The notes under the pieces are model-generated. The model saw only the letters and a program-made list of their open reading frames with translations, did not search any database and was not told the DNA's origin. DNA of 64,000 nt from Ruegeria sp. ANG-S4 (lineage in GTDB: Bacteria > Pseudomonadota > Alphaproteobacteria > Rhodobacterales > Rhodobacteraceae): the NCBI RefSeq assembly GCF_000814005.1, contig NZ_JWLK01000007.1, positions 1 through 64,000 of the forward strand, read 5' to 3'. Of the stretch, positions 55,698-64,000 are shown piece by piece. Every line of letters starts with the position of its first letter. Within the stretch, counting starts at the first letter, position 1. The translations under genes and the position numbers were made by a program.

Positions 55698-56051
55698 ATG
55701 AGTACCTATGTTTCAAGGGAAATACGCGCAGAGTTGGATGCCGCGCGAATCGCTTCCCTAAAGAAGTCCAGCCGTCTGCGTGTCGAGTTGGGCGACAATA
55801 GCTTCAAAATACTCAGATTGTGGCGTGATGGGTTTGCTGTAGAAGCCGCCGAAACGCCCCGTCTGCGCGGGCTTGTCGATATCTTCGACGGCGCGAACCA
55901 TCTCTATCAATGCCTGATCGTTGCAGCGCAGGAAGATGGCGGCGAAATGCAGTACGAGTTCAAACGCAACACCGTTGCGACGGACAAGGCGCCGCTCGAT
56001 TTCTATCGCGCACCGGATGCGCCCATCGCGTTGCTGGGCTTCAAGGATTAG
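55698..56051 (+). CDS. conserved small protein, unknown function
   Basis: A 117-aa soluble protein. SRLRVELGDNSFKILRLWRDGFAVEA and the strand-rich RLRGLVDIFDGANHLYQCLIVAAQEDGGEMQYEFKRN suggest an all-beta, PilZ-like fold, though the PilZ RxxxR motif is not clear. The RBS is weak. It precedes the convergent MalY-like gene by 35 bp. Not recognised with confidence. Confidence 0.65.
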   Translation: MSTYVSREIRAELDAARIASLKKSSRLRVELGDNSFKILRLWRDGFAVEAAETPRLRGLVDIFDGANHLYQCLIVAAQEDGGEMQYEFKRNTVATDKAPLDFYRAPDAPIALLGFKD

Positions 56052-56086
56052 GGCTGATCCAGCAGGCCGACCGCCGGGTCAGCCGT

Positions 56087-57259
56087 TCACTGCAAATCGC
56101 CAAACGCGGCCTTCAACCGTTTGCACGCCTCTTCGACCCTTGCGTGCTGCGTTGCCAGATTGAACCGCTCGAACGTCTCGCCGCCGGAACCGAAGCCGGG
56201 CCCGGAAGAGGTTGCAATCCGCGCATCATCGCGCAGGCGTTTCACGAATTCGGCGTGGTCCATTCCGGTGCCCGAGAAATCGACCCAGGCAAGATACGTT
56301 GCCTGCAGCGGCATTGACCAGAGCCCCGGAATGTCAGCAATGGCTGCGTCGAACAGTTTTCGGTTGGCATCCAGATGGGCGATTTGTTCATCAACCCATT
56401 TCGCGCCTTCCGGTGAGTATGCCGCGGTGATCATCGCCACGCCCAAGGCGCTTGGGTCGTAGTCCAGCGAAATCTGCCGTTGCCGCATGTCTGCCCGCAG
56501 CTTTGTATCCGGGATGATCATGTTGCCCGTGCGTTGGCCCGCAATGTTGAACGTCTTGGACGCGGCGGTCAACGTAACGGTCCATGGGCGGGCGTCCGGG
56601 GCGGCCACATCCATCGGCACGAAGGTGTTGCCGGGATAGACGAGATCGTGATGGATCTCATCCGCGACCAGGATCAAGCCATTGCGCCGGGCAAAATCTG
56701 CAACTGCGCGCAATTCATCCGCAGTCCAGACCCGGCCCGACGGGTTCTGTGGCGAACACCAAAGCAGAACTTTTTCAGAGCCATCCAGCCGCGATTGCGC
56801 ATCGTCCAGATCCAGCGCATAGCTGTTGCCTTCGCGCACGAGCGGGCATTCGACAACACGCCGGCCCGCCTTGTTCACCTTGTTGGCGAATTCGTGGTAA
56901 ACGGGCGGAAAAATCACGACCCCATCGCCGGGTTCGCTCCAGACATCGAGACAGAGTGCGATCGCGTTGCCCAATCCCTGCGACGTCAGAATCCAATCCG
57001 AATCGATCTCCCAGTCGTGGCGCGTCTTCATCCACCACTGGATCGCATTCAGATATTCCGGATGCATCCAGGAATACCCGAAAACACCATGATCAGCAGC
57101 CTGACGCACCGCGTCGATCACGCAGGGTGCCGTGGAAAAATCGGAGTCCGCGGTCCACATGGCCAGCCCGTCTTTGGGCGAGACGCCATACAGCTGCTCC
57201 ATCTTGTCCCACTTTGAACTCTGGGTGCCACGGCGGTCGATCGGGTTGTTGAAAGTCAT
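56087..57259 (-). CDS. MalY/PatB-type PLP enzyme (likely cystathionine beta-lyase)
   Basis: A 390-aa fold-type I aminotransferase/C-S lyase. It has LTSQGLGNAI at 91-100, CSPQNPSGRVW with N172, D200 in LVADEIHHDLVYPG and the Schiff-base K235 in AASKTFNIAGQRTG, the PatB/MalY pattern. It may cleave cystathionine or act as a general aminotransferase. GGAG six bases before the ATG decides the start. It is divergent from def. Confidence 0.88.
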   Translation of the reverse strand: MTFNNPIDRRGTQSSKWDKMEQLYGVSPKDGLAMWTADSDFSTAPCVIDAVRQAADHGVFGYSWMHPEYLNAIQWWMKTRHDWEIDSDWILTSQGLGNAIALCLDVWSEPGDGVVIFPPVYHEFANKVNKAGRRVVECPLVREGNSYALDLDDAQSRLDGSEKVLLWCSPQNPSGRVWTADELRAVADFARRNGLILVADEIHHDLVYPGNTFVPMDVAAPDARPWTVTLTAASKTFNIAGQRTGNMIIPDTKLRADMRQRQISLDYDPSALGVAMITAAYSPEGAKWVDEQIAHLDANRKLFDAAIADIPGLWSMPLQATYLAWVDFSGTGMDHAEFVKRLRDDARIATSSGPGFGSGGETFERFNLATQHARVEEACKRLKAAFGDLQ

Positions 57260-57353
57260 GTCATCTCCATCTGTCGCGGCGAAAGCTAACCACAATTCCA
57301 CCATGTGCAAGGGGGCCGTTGCGGTGACGGGCCTGATGGCCTAAATCAGCCCC

Positions 57354-57872
57354 ATGAAACGCAATATCCTGATCCATCCCGATCCCCGCCTGAAAAAGGT
57401 CTGCGCGCCGGTGGCCGACATCACCGATGACCTGCGCAAACTGGCCGATGACATGCTGGAGACGATGTATGACGCGCCCGGCATTGGACTTGCCGCACCG
57501 CAGATCGGCGTGCTCGACCGGCTGATCGTGTTGGATTGCATCAAGGAAGAAGGCGCGGCCCCGCGCCCCTTGGTGATGTTCAACCCCGAGGTCATCGCCG
57601 CCTCGGACGAGACCAATGTCTACGAGGAAGGCTGCCTGTCGATCCCCGAGCAATATGCCGAAGTGACCCGCCCCAAGGTCGTGGATGTGACATGGATGGA
57701 CCGCGACGGCAATCTGCAGCAGGAAACCTTTGACGACCTTTGGGCCACCTGCGTTCAGCACGAGATCGATCACCTGAACGGCAAGCTCTTTATCGACTAC
57801 CTCAAGCCGCTCAAGCGCCAGATGATCACGCGCAAGATGCAGAAACTCAAGCGCGAGAAAGCCCGCGCATGA
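57354..57872 (+). CDS. def: peptide deformylase
   Basis: A 172-aa canonical deformylase: GIGLAAPQIG at 43-52, EEGCLSIP with C94, and QHEIDH with H136, E137 and H140 as metal ligands and catalytic base. It removes the formyl group from nascent proteins. It leads def-def2-fmt, with a four-base overlap to def2. Confidence 0.97.
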   Translation: MKRNILIHPDPRLKKVCAPVADITDDLRKLADDMLETMYDAPGIGLAAPQIGVLDRLIVLDCIKEEGAAPRPLVMFNPEVIAASDETNVYEEGCLSIPEQYAEVTRPKVVDVTWMDRDGNLQQETFDDLWATCVQHEIDHLNGKLFIDYLKPLKRQMITRKMQKLKREKARA

Positions 57873-58363
57873 GCGTCCGCACCTGCCTGCCCTGGCCCGA
57901 CAAGCGCCTGCGAACCAAGGCCGAGAAGGTCCCCGAAATCACCGATGAGATTCGCGCGATCTGGAACGACATGATCGACACGATGGAGGCGATGCCGGGC
58001 GTCGGCCTCGCCGCGCCCCAGATCGGGGTGATGTTGCGGCTGGCCGTTGTCGATGGCTCGACCCAGCGGGGCAGAGCAGTGCGGCTGGCCAACCCCGAGA
58101 TTCTGCACAGTTCGGTCGAATTGCGTGAACATGATGAGGCCAGCCCGAACCTGCCCGGCGTCTCGGCCAAGGTGAAACGGCCCCGCGCGGTCACCGTGAA
58201 GTTTCTCAATGAACAGGGCCAGATCGATCGCCGCGATTTTGTGGGGATCGAGGCCACCAGCGTGCAGCACCAAATCGACCACCTGAACGGGCGGATGTAT
58301 TTCGACCGGCTCAGCAAGGTCAAACGCGACATGCTGTTGCGCAAAGCCAAAAAAAACGCGTAG
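57869..58363 (+). CDS. degenerate second peptide deformylase paralogue
   Basis: A 164-aa def paralogue. GVGLAAPQIG (44-53) is intact, but the second motif reads EASPNLP (S92 for the metal-ligand Cys) and HEIDH reads HQIDH (Q135 for the catalytic Glu). Two metal histidines, H134 and H138, remain. It probably cannot deformylate and may be a regulator, scaffold or partner. It overlaps def by four bases, so it is co-translated. Confidence 0.85.
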   Translation: MSVRTCLPWPDKRLRTKAEKVPEITDEIRAIWNDMIDTMEAMPGVGLAAPQIGVMLRLAVVDGSTQRGRAVRLANPEILHSSVELREHDEASPNLPGVSAKVKRPRAVTVKFLNEQGQIDRRDFVGIEATSVQHQIDHLNGRMYFDRLSKVKRDMLLRKAKKNA

Positions 58364-58364
58364 A

Positions 58365-58380
58365 CCGGGCTTCAGCCCGG
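58365..58380. repeat. GC-rich palindromic hairpin between def2 and fmt
   Basis: CCGGGC-TTCA-GCCCGG, a perfect 6-bp stem with a four-base loop, directly after the def2 stop. It has no T run, so is not a standard terminator. It resembles short REP-like palindromes, but I see no second copy in this window. Confidence 0.5.
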
Positions 58381-58408
58381 CACTCGCCCCATCCCCCCGG
58401 AGCCGACA

Positions 58409-59323
58409 ATGCGCATCATCTTCATGGGAACGCCTGATTTCTCGGTCCCTGTTCTGGACGCACTCGTCAAGGCCGGGCACGAGATCGCGGCTGTCTACTG
58501 CCAACCGCCGCGCCCCGCCGGTCGCGGCAAGAAAGACCGCCCAACCCCGGTCCATGCCCGTGCCGAGGCGCTGGGGCTTGAGGTGCGCCATCCCACATCG
58601 CTCAAATCCCCGGATGAGCAGGCGCGATTTGCGGCGCTAAAGGCCGATGTGGCCGTGGTTGTCGCCTACGGCCTGATCCTGCCGCAACCCATACTGGACG
58701 CGCCGATCCATGGCTGCCTGAACATCCACGCCAGCCTTTTGCCACGCTGGCGCGGGGCCGCGCCGATCCACCGCGCGATCATGGCAGGCGATGCGCAAAC
58801 CGGCATCTGTATCATGCAGATGGAGGCCGGGTTGGACACCGGCCCCGTCCTGCTGCGTGAAACAACCGATATCGGCCCCGAGGAGACCACCGCAGACCTG
58901 CACGACCGCCTGTCGGACATGGGTGCGGCGCTGATTGTTGAGGCGCTTGCCAAGCTGCCCGATCTGACCCCCGAGCCTCAGCCCGACATCGGCGTGACCT
59001 ATGCCGCCAAGATCGACAAATCCGAGGCGCGGATCGACTGGTCCTCCCCCGCCGCCGAAGTCGACAGGCAAATCCGCGGCCTGTCCCCGTTTCCCGGCGC
59101 ATGGACCGAAGCTGCGGGCGACCGGATCAAGCTGCTTGCCTCGCGACTGGCCGAAGGGCAGGGCATACCGGGCGAGGTTCTGGACGACCAGTTCAACGTT
59201 GCGTGTGGCGTGGGGGCCGTTGAACTGCTGCGCTTGCAAAGGGCGGGCAAAGGCGCGCAGGATAAGGAAACATTTCTGCGGGGCTGGCCCATCCCGGTCG
59301 GCACCCGCCTGTCATCGGAGTAG
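58409..59323 (+). CDS. fmt: methionyl-tRNA formyltransferase
   Basis: A 304-aa Fmt. The catalytic N105, H107 and D143 appear in [13 protein letters not shown] and LDTGPVLLR, and the C-terminal tRNA-binding domain follows. It formylates initiator Met-tRNA, the partner reaction of def. The ATG follows CCCCGGAG. Confidence 0.97.
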   Translation: MRIIFMGTPDFSVPVLDALVKAGHEIAAVYCQPPRPAGRGKKDRPTPVHARAEALGLEVRHPTSLKSPDEQARFAALKADVAVVVAYGLILPQPILDAPIHGCLNIHASLLPRWRGAAPIHRAIMAGDAQTGICIMQMEAGLDTGPVLLRETTDIGPEETTADLHDRLSDMGAALIVEALAKLPDLTPEPQPDIGVTYAAKIDKSEARIDWSSPAAEVDRQIRGLSPFPGAWTEAAGDRIKLLASRLAEGQGIPGEVLDDQFNVACGVGAVELLRLQRAGKGAQDKETFLRGWPIPVGTRLSSE

Positions 59324-59329
59324 CCGCAG

Positions 59330-59566
59330 ATGTTCTTGGTCCTCATGGGCACCGTCGTGATTGCCGGGATAGTGGGCTATCTGTCGGAAAAGACCGGCTT
59401 TACCCACAATGGCTACCTGCAATCGATCATCATCTGCGTGGGCGGCGCGTTCCTGTTCTACTTCATCCGCATCATGTTCGGCATCAGCTTTGGTCCGCCC
59501 GGTCTGGACGCGGTGCTGTCATCCATCGGCGCACTGATCATCGTGCCCACGCATTGGAGGAAATAG
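59330..59566 (+). CDS. GlsB/YeaQ/YmgE-like small membrane protein
   Basis: A 78-aa protein with two or three hydrophobic helices (LVLMGTVVIAGIVGYL and SIIICVGGAFLFYFIRIMFG) and glycine-rich turns, as in transglycosylase-associated stress membrane proteins. It starts six bases after fmt and is followed two bases on by a related gene, so the two probably form a pair. Confidence 0.75.
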   Translation: MFLVLMGTVVIAGIVGYLSEKTGFTHNGYLQSIIICVGGAFLFYFIRIMFGISFGPPGLDAVLSSIGALIIVPTHWRK

Positions 59567-59567
59567 G

Positions 59568-59804
59568 ATGTCCGTGGTTGCCCTGATCATCATCGGCGCA
59601 GCAGCCGGCTTTCTTGCCACGCGCCTTATGAGGATCGAGGCGGACATTCCCACAACCATGTTGATTGGCATCATTGGTGCCTTGGTTGGGGGTCTGGTCC
59701 TGCGCACTTTGCTTGCGGTTATGGGTTGGCTTTCGGGATTTGTCGGCGCGGTGCTTGGTGCGTTGTTGATAATCTGGCTCTGGCAGACCTACATCCGCCG
59801 TTGA
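59568..59804 (+). CDS. GlsB/YeaQ/YmgE-like small membrane protein
   Basis: A 78-aa protein with three hydrophobic helices (VALIIIGAAAGFLATRLM, TTMLIGIIGALVGGLVLRTL and FVGAVLGALLIIWLW) and the GxxGG glycine pattern of this family. Same length as its upstream neighbour, but the sequences have diverged. The ATG overlaps the GGATG following the previous stop. Confidence 0.8.
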   Translation: MSVVALIIIGAAAGFLATRLMRIEADIPTTMLIGIIGALVGGLVLRTLLAVMGWLSGFVGAVLGALLIIWLWQTYIRR

Positions 59805-59807
59805 AGT

Positions 59808-60410
59808 CTATCGCGCGTCACATGCGGCGGCAGATCCAAGCTGCGGAGCACCGCGCGTGGTCAGGTCGAACTGATCGGCTTCGGCCGCCGTCATCCAGTG
59901 CATACCGTCCGCCGGCGCCGCAGCAATCGTGAACCAGTAAAAGTCATCCTCGACACCGATATCCCGGAAATAATCAAGGTACCGGCCATGCTCGGGATCC
60001 GTTTCGGCCAAATCGGTCGCGACAATCCCTGACCCGCTCCAGCTGTGGACTCCGACGCAGGCACCGGGGCCAAGTACACGCTGGTTTCCGGCAAGGAAAA
60101 GATCGGTCCCGCCAGAGGCCACCAAACCATCCGAAGGTACAACCGTATCAAACCCTTTCACACGCACAACACGGCTGAAAACGACATTTGCATCGTCATC
60201 AACCGACCCGTCGATATTCTGCAGAACAAGGGTCTTGGCGTCCGGGTTTTCAGATGTGACCTCCAGAAACGACTGCAGCGTCGTTTCGTCTATCGTGCCA
60301 CTTGCGATGATCTGGTCACCGTCGGCAACGAAGGTCACCGGCGTGTACTGCTCGGCACAGGCGGTCAGAAGGGACAGGCCAAAAACAAGGAAAGGAATGC
60401 GGTGGTTCAT
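59808..60410 (-). CDS. ClpP-like-fold predicted lipoprotein
   Basis: A 200-aa protein with lipobox LTAC (C18). The core follows the ClpP/crotonase pattern: LVLQNIDGSVDD, then FSRVVRVKGFDTVVPSDGLVASGGTDLFLAG with S99 in the nucleophile position, and GACVGVHSWSG with H122. The oxyanion glycine pair follows S99. A third catalytic residue is not obvious. It may be a periplasmic protease-like protein. It converges with the GlsB-like gene. Confidence 0.7.
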   Translation of the reverse strand: MNHRIPFLVFGLSLLTACAEQYTPVTFVADGDQIIASGTIDETTLQSFLEVTSENPDAKTLVLQNIDGSVDDDANVVFSRVVRVKGFDTVVPSDGLVASGGTDLFLAGNQRVLGPGACVGVHSWSGSGIVATDLAETDPEHGRYLDYFRDIGVEDDFYWFTIAAAPADGMHWMTAAEADQFDLTTRGAPQLGSAAACDAR

Positions 60411-60464
60411 CGGACACCTCGCAATTTGTTGATCTCATGTGATATCAACGATTGGGTTTTGCGT

Positions 60465-61088
60465 CTACCGGCGCGGCGGGCGTGCCTTGTAGACCGGCAG
60501 TTTCCAACCCAAAAGCAGCGAGCCGGCCCGCAGCACCCAGCAAACAAATGCGCAAAGCGCGAGCGCGGGCAGTACGTCGAGGCCCAAGCGTGTGGCAAAT
60601 ACGGCGGTCAGAGCGCCAGTGAAAGCGCAGGACACATAAAGCTCGCCCTGTTTTAGTACCAACGGGACCTCGTTGCAGACCACGTCGCGCATCAATCCAC
60701 CCAGACACCCCGTGGTCACGCCCATCAAAACAGTGATGACGCCGGATTGTCCCATCGACATGGCCGCACCGGTTCCGGCTGCAGCGGCGATGGACAGGGC
60801 AAAGCTGTCCAGCCAGATCAGCCAGTTGTACCGGCTTTCCATCAGATGGGCGGTAAAGAAAACGATCACGGCAGCGGCGCACGCAATCATAATGTAAGTG
60901 GGTTGATCGACCCAGAAAACGGGGTGCCGATCCAGCAGCAGGTCACGCACCGTACCGCCGCCCACAGCTGTCAGGCAGGCGATGAAGGCAAAGCCTACCA
61001 GATCCAGCTGCGCCCGACTGGCCACCAAGGCTCCGGTCAGCGCAAAAACAAGGACCGAGGCGTAATCCAGCAGGGCAAGCCCGCTCAC
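60465..61088 (-). CDS. UPF0126/TRIC-type membrane channel protein
   Basis: A 207-aa protein with about seven helices and two glycine-rich repeats ([16 protein letters not shown] and [22 protein letters not shown]), the two-fold repeat of the UPF0126 (YadS/YicG-like) family. It is related to trimeric intracellular cation channels. It overlaps the rnhA stop by four bases. Confidence 0.88.
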   Translation of the reverse strand: MSGLALLDYASVLVFALTGALVASRAQLDLVGFAFIACLTAVGGGTVRDLLLDRHPVFWVDQPTYIMIACAAAVIVFFTAHLMESRYNWLIWLDSFALSIAAAAGTGAAMSMGQSGVITVLMGVTTGCLGGLMRDVVCNEVPLVLKQGELYVSCAFTGALTAVFATRLGLDVLPALALCAFVCWVLRAGSLLLGWKLPVYKARPPRR

Positions 61089-61552
61089 GCCTGCGCCTTA
61101 TTGGGTTTGAACGGGGCCATGCCCGCACGCGCCAGTTCATCGGCGCGCTCGTTCTCGGGATGTCCCGCATGGCCCTTGACCCATTCCCAGGTCACGGTGT
61201 GACGCTCTTGCGCCGCGTCCAGCCGCTGCCACAGATCAACATTCTTGACCGGTTTCTTGTTCGAGGTTTTCCAGCCGTTCCGCTTCCAGCCGAAAATCCA
61301 GCCGGTGACGCCGTTTTTCACATAAGCGCTGTCTGTGACGATGGTGATGTCCGAGGCCCTCTCAAGCGTCTCCAACGCGCTGATCGCGGCCAGCAGTTCC
61401 ATCCGGTTGTTGGTGGTTTCAGCCTCTCCGCCGTTCAGTTCGCGCTCTTTCAGGACGGTTTCGCCGTCCATCGCACGCAACAGCACACCCCAGCCTCCGG
61501 GGCCGGGATTGCCGGAACAGGCCCCGTCCGTATAGGCAAACAGTTCAGGCAT
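61085..61552 (-). CDS. rnhA: ribonuclease HI
   Basis: A 155-aa RNase H. The DEDD active site is D9 (YTDGACSGN), E52 (NNRMELLA), D74 (IVTDSAYV) and a later D in NERADELAR. It degrades RNA in RNA/DNA hybrids. The ATG at 61552 overlaps the methyltransferase stop by eight bases. Confidence 0.96.
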   Translation of the reverse strand: MPELFAYTDGACSGNPGPGGWGVLLRAMDGETVLKERELNGGEAETTNNRMELLAAISALETLERASDITIVTDSAYVKNGVTGWIFGWKRNGWKTSNKKPVKNVDLWQRLDAAQERHTVTWEWVKGHAGHPENERADELARAGMAPFKPNKAQA

Positions 61553-62132
61553 GGGCCGACACCACGATGAACCCGTCATAGGACCCGGCCAAACCCTTTC
61601 CCATCCCTGTCACCGCACCATCAACCGTGAACCCCGCATCGGTCAGGGCCTCTTCGATCTCGGTCCGCGAGTAATAGGTGTAATAGCGATCCAGATGGTC
61701 GCGATGTTCGCCGGTGCCCAGCTTCATCCCCAGAGACAACCGGCCTCCGGGCTTCAACGCAGCATGGATCGCGGCCAGATGACGCGGGAAATCGGCGCGG
61801 GGGGCGTGCAGCAGTGAAAAGCTTGCATAAACGCCGTCATACTCGTCCACCTCGGTGACGTCATCAAACGTCCCCAGATGGGCATCGACACCATTGTTTT
61901 TTGCATGCTCGACAAAGGCGGGCGTGGCATCCAGCGCCCGCACTTTCAGCCCTTGCCGCATCAGAAACGCGCTGTCCGATCCGGGGCCAGAGCCGAGATC
62001 CAGCACATATCCCCCTTTGCCCACGGCATCCGCAAAGGCCTGTCGTGCCTCGATCTGTTCGGCGGGCAGCGGCATGCTCAGGTAATCGGAAACCCGGTTG
62101 GTATAGGCGTTGATGGTCCGCTTATCACTCAC
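61545..62132 (-). CDS. class I SAM-dependent methyltransferase
   Basis: A 195-aa methyltransferase with SAM motif [16 protein letters not shown], motif II-like VRALDATP and [14 protein letters not shown], and [13 protein letters not shown]. The GTG at 62132 overlaps the DUF3429 stop by four bases; upstream frame has no homology. It falls between ispH and rnhA in a coupled set. Substrate unknown. Confidence 0.88.
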   Translation of the reverse strand: MSDKRTINAYTNRVSDYLSMPLPAEQIEARQAFADAVGKGGYVLDLGSGPGSDSAFLMRQGLKVRALDATPAFVEHAKNNGVDAHLGTFDDVTEVDEYDGVYASFSLLHAPRADFPRHLAAIHAALKPGGRLSLGMKLGTGEHRDHLDRYYTYYSRTEIEEALTDAGFTVDGAVTGMGKGLAGSYDGFIVVSAHA

Positions 62133-62581
62133 AGATTTACCCCTATGGCAAGACAGATCAGAACGATGGCGGTCAGCAGGATGCGCAACCGCATCCACCA
62201 GACCGGGGTCAGCCGCCAGTATGAGAACAAAGCGTCGAGCAAAAGCAACCCCGCGAACCCATACATCAGGTTCGTACCGGCACTGACCGGGCCGCCGCCG
62301 GTCATAAAAAAAGCCCAAAGCGCGGGCAGGACCGACAAGGTATAACAGGTCGCCGCCTTGCTGCCCGAGGTTTTGGTGGAAAACCCCCACAGCACGCCCG
62401 ACATGAAGCTCAGGATCACCGAGCCATAGAAGAGTTGCACGTAAGGCCCCACAAAGCGCGACCCCAGTTCCTGACGGCCCCAGTCGTTCAGATCACCGCT
62501 CAGATAGGTCAGTGCGCCCCAGACAAACGGGATCAGTCCCGCCAGCCCCAGCAAGAGCGGCGCGCGGGGGATACCTATCAT
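62129..62581 (-). CDS. DUF3429 membrane protein
   Basis: A 150-aa integral protein with about five helices: [45 protein letters not shown] and others, the DUF3429 pattern. It overlaps ispH and the methyltransferase by four bases each. No function is established. Confidence 0.82.
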   Translation of the reverse strand: MIGIPRAPLLLGLAGLIPFVWGALTYLSGDLNDWGRQELGSRFVGPYVQLFYGSVILSFMSGVLWGFSTKTSGSKAATCYTLSVLPALWAFFMTGGGPVSAGTNLMYGFAGLLLLDALFSYWRLTPVWWMRLRILLTAIVLICLAIGVNL

Positions 62582-63528
62582 GCGGGCACCCGCAGCACGC
62601 GGGGAACTTTGAACTCGACATTCTCAACGGCGGTTTCGACCAGTTCGACGGTGACGTCATAATGATCCCGGAAGGCGTCAATCACCTCGTTGACCAGCAC
62701 CTCGGGGGCCGAGGCCCCGGCGGTAATGGCAATACTTGAAATCCCCTCAAGCGCGCGCCAGTCAATGTCGGTCGCGCGTTGCACCAGTTGCGCGTAGCTG
62801 CACCCGGCGCGCGCAGCGACCTCGACCAGTCGGCGCGAGTTCGACGAGTTCGGCGCACCTACCACCAAAAGCGCGTCGGATTTTGGCGCAACCGCCTTCA
62901 CCGCTTCCTGCCGGTTGGTGGTGGCATAACAGATGTCTTCCTTGTGTGGCCCGACGATGGCCGGAAACCGCGCCTCGAGCGCGGTGATGATATCCTTGGT
63001 GTCATCGACCGACAGGGTGGTTTGGGTGACAAATGCCAGCTTCTCGGGATCGCGGACCGCGACGCTGGCCACATCCTCGACCGTTTCGACCAGCAGCACC
63101 CCGCCATCGGGCAGCTGGCCCATGGTGCCAACGGTTTCGGGATGACCCTTGTGGCCGATCATGATCATTTGCAGTCCGGCATCGAAATGGCGTTGTGCCT
63201 CGATGTGTACTTTCGACACCAATGGGCAGGTCGCGTCGACGAATATCATCTCACGCTTTTCTGCTGCGGCCGGGACCGACTTGGGCACACCATGGGCCGA
63301 AAAAATCACCGGACGGTCATCCGGGCATTCGTCCAGTTCTTCGACGAACACGGCGCCTTTTGCCCTCAGACCATCCACAACAAATCTATTGTGAACGATT
63401 TCGTGCCGGACATAGACCGGGGCACCCCATTTCTGCAGCGCCATCTCGACAATTTTGATGGCGCGGTCGACACCGGCGCAGAAGCCGCGCGGTGCGGCCA
63501 GATACAATGTCAGTGGCGGCTTGGTCAT
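62578..63528 (-). CDS. ispH: 4-hydroxy-3-methylbut-2-enyl diphosphate reductase IspH
   Basis: A 316-aa iron-sulfur enzyme with the three cluster cysteines C17 (GFCAGV), C101 (DATCPL) and C200 (ICYATTNRQ). It makes IPP/DMAPP in the last MEP-pathway step. It is the first gene of the minus-strand run ispH-DUF3429-methyltransferase-rnhA-UPF0126. Confidence 0.97.
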   Translation of the reverse strand: MTKPPLTLYLAAPRGFCAGVDRAIKIVEMALQKWGAPVYVRHEIVHNRFVVDGLRAKGAVFVEELDECPDDRPVIFSAHGVPKSVPAAAEKREMIFVDATCPLVSKVHIEAQRHFDAGLQMIMIGHKGHPETVGTMGQLPDGGVLLVETVEDVASVAVRDPEKLAFVTQTTLSVDDTKDIITALEARFPAIVGPHKEDICYATTNRQEAVKAVAPKSDALLVVGAPNSSNSRRLVEVAARAGCSYAQLVQRATDIDWRALEGISSIAITAGASAPEVLVNEVIDAFRDHYDVTVELVETAVENVEFKVPRVLRVPA

Positions 63529-63658
63529 GGCTGTCTCCTTGATAGGGACAGGTAAGGCTTTTGCGGCTGAGGGTCCAGTGATCCCGGATGTGTCATTTAG
63601 CTGATACAGACGGCTGCTATTCGATCGGCATTTGAGAACGCATCTATCGTTAAAGCAA

Positions 63659-63690
63659 GGCGGCCAGATTCTCCCCGGAATCTGACCGCC
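63659..63690 (-). terminator. hairpin downstream of the NYN gene
   Basis: A 13-bp stem with one mismatch (63659-63690) and a six-base loop lies 20 bp beyond the NYN stop codon. On the minus strand only a weak TTGCTTTAA tail follows, so it is a probable but imperfect terminator. Confidence 0.55.
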
Positions 63691-63710
63691 ACTTAGACAA
63701 TTTTTGGACC

Positions 63711-64000
63711 TTACTTGCCGCCGGCAGCCATGACGCTGCGGGTTTCGGCTGGCATTTCACGCGGAGGGCGGCCGATCACGTCGCGCAAATCCTCCAACTC
63801 GATAAAGTTGTCTGCCTGGCGGCGCAGTTCGTCCGAAATCATCGGCGGTTGGCTGCGGATGGTCGACACGACCGACACGCGCACGCCTTGCCGTTGCAGA
63901 CTGGCTATCAGCGGGCGGAAATCCCCATCGCCCGAAAACAGCACGATATGATCGACACGCGGTGCCAGTTCCATGGCATCGACCGTCAGTTCGATATCCA
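63711..64000 (-). CDS. NYN-domain (LabA/DUF88-type) protein, N terminus beyond the window
   Basis: The C-terminal 96 or so residues of a NYN/PIN-like protein. The visible frame is open to the window edge ([30 protein letters not shown]). SGDGDF carries the catalytic-type Asp pair of the fold, which binds Mg2+ and may be an RNase. The visible C terminus has [21 protein letters not shown]. Confidence 0.85.
   Translation of the reverse strand, partial: DIELTVDAMELAPRVDHIVLFSGDGDFRPLIASLQRQGVRVSVVSTIRSQPPMISDELRRQADNFIELEDLRDVIGRPPREMPAETRSVMAAGGK

Noticed and set aside
58365..58380. Hairpin after def2 as a terminator
   Set aside because: No T run, and fmt is functionally linked to def, so termination there is unlikely; recorded only as a palindrome.

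Overview
The window reads as one ordinary chromosomal segment of a marine Rhodobacterales (Roseobacter-group) alphaproteobacterium. The pointers are a tauABC/tpa taurine block beside a DmdB-like acyl-CoA ligase, MipZ, an ATP synthase Fo operon with separate b and b' subunits, CobC/CobD/BluB for cobalamin, a perfect CtrA-type box, and dense, GC-rich genes with many 4-base stop/start overlaps. No phage, insertion sequence or CRISPR array is visible. The window opens on the CCA end of a tRNA, followed by a truncated tRNA-Met-like copy.

Layout. 0.2-7.8 kb: LysR regulator, taurine uptake (tauABC), taurine:pyruvate aminotransferase (tpa) and a DmdB-like ligase. 7.8-15.6 kb: a minus-strand aromatic catabolism operon running hmgA, lysE-type exporter, fahA, MBL-fold protein, FAD monooxygenase, DUF2783, maleylacetoacetate isomerase and a DOPA-dioxygenase-like gene. 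A divergent MarR regulator sits over a short palindromic promoter region. 15.6-24 kb: class III nucleotide cyclase, PhyH-type dioxygenase, mipZ, an AEC transporter, an MFS exporter and a secreted GH5-like protein. 24-33.4 kb: the translation/SRP block rpmE, rplS, trmD, rimM, rpsP and ffh, interrupted by a GH25 lipoprotein, a lipoprotein, a sulfotransferase, an unlisted 48-aa membrane protein, bluB, chorismate mutase and three tandem GNAT acetyltransferases.

33.4-40 kb: assorted small transporters, regulators and enzymes (ProXp, a racemase with a Ser/Cys active-site pair, azoreductase with LysR, two EamA exporters, UspA, ArsR). 40-42.7 kb: atpI-atpB-atpE-atpF'-atpF, closed by a strong terminator. 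42.7-49.7 kb: an FCD-type GntR regulator with two matching operators, an aminotransferase, smc with an upstream DnaA box, and small exported proteins. 49.7-50.9 kb: an AT-richer accessory patch carrying a UDG-fold-like gene. 50.9-64 kb: lytic transglycosylase, cobD/cobC, a degenerate receiver under a CtrA box, a GS-HQR-type GST, a MalY/PatB aminotransferase, def-def2-fmt (def2 lacks key metal and catalytic residues), small membrane proteins, a ClpP-like lipoprotein, rnhA, a methyltransferase, DUF3429, ispH and a truncated NYN-domain gene.

I found no wholly new multi-gene system. The strongest leads are regulatory or architectural: the extracytoplasmic domain inserted in TauC, the metal-site-poor MBL protein beside the FAD monooxygenase/DUF2783 pair, the inactive-looking second deformylase, the paired GntR operators, the CtrA-controlled receiver, the small ORF before rimM, an antisense-oriented terminator before rpsP, and the UDG-like accessory gene.
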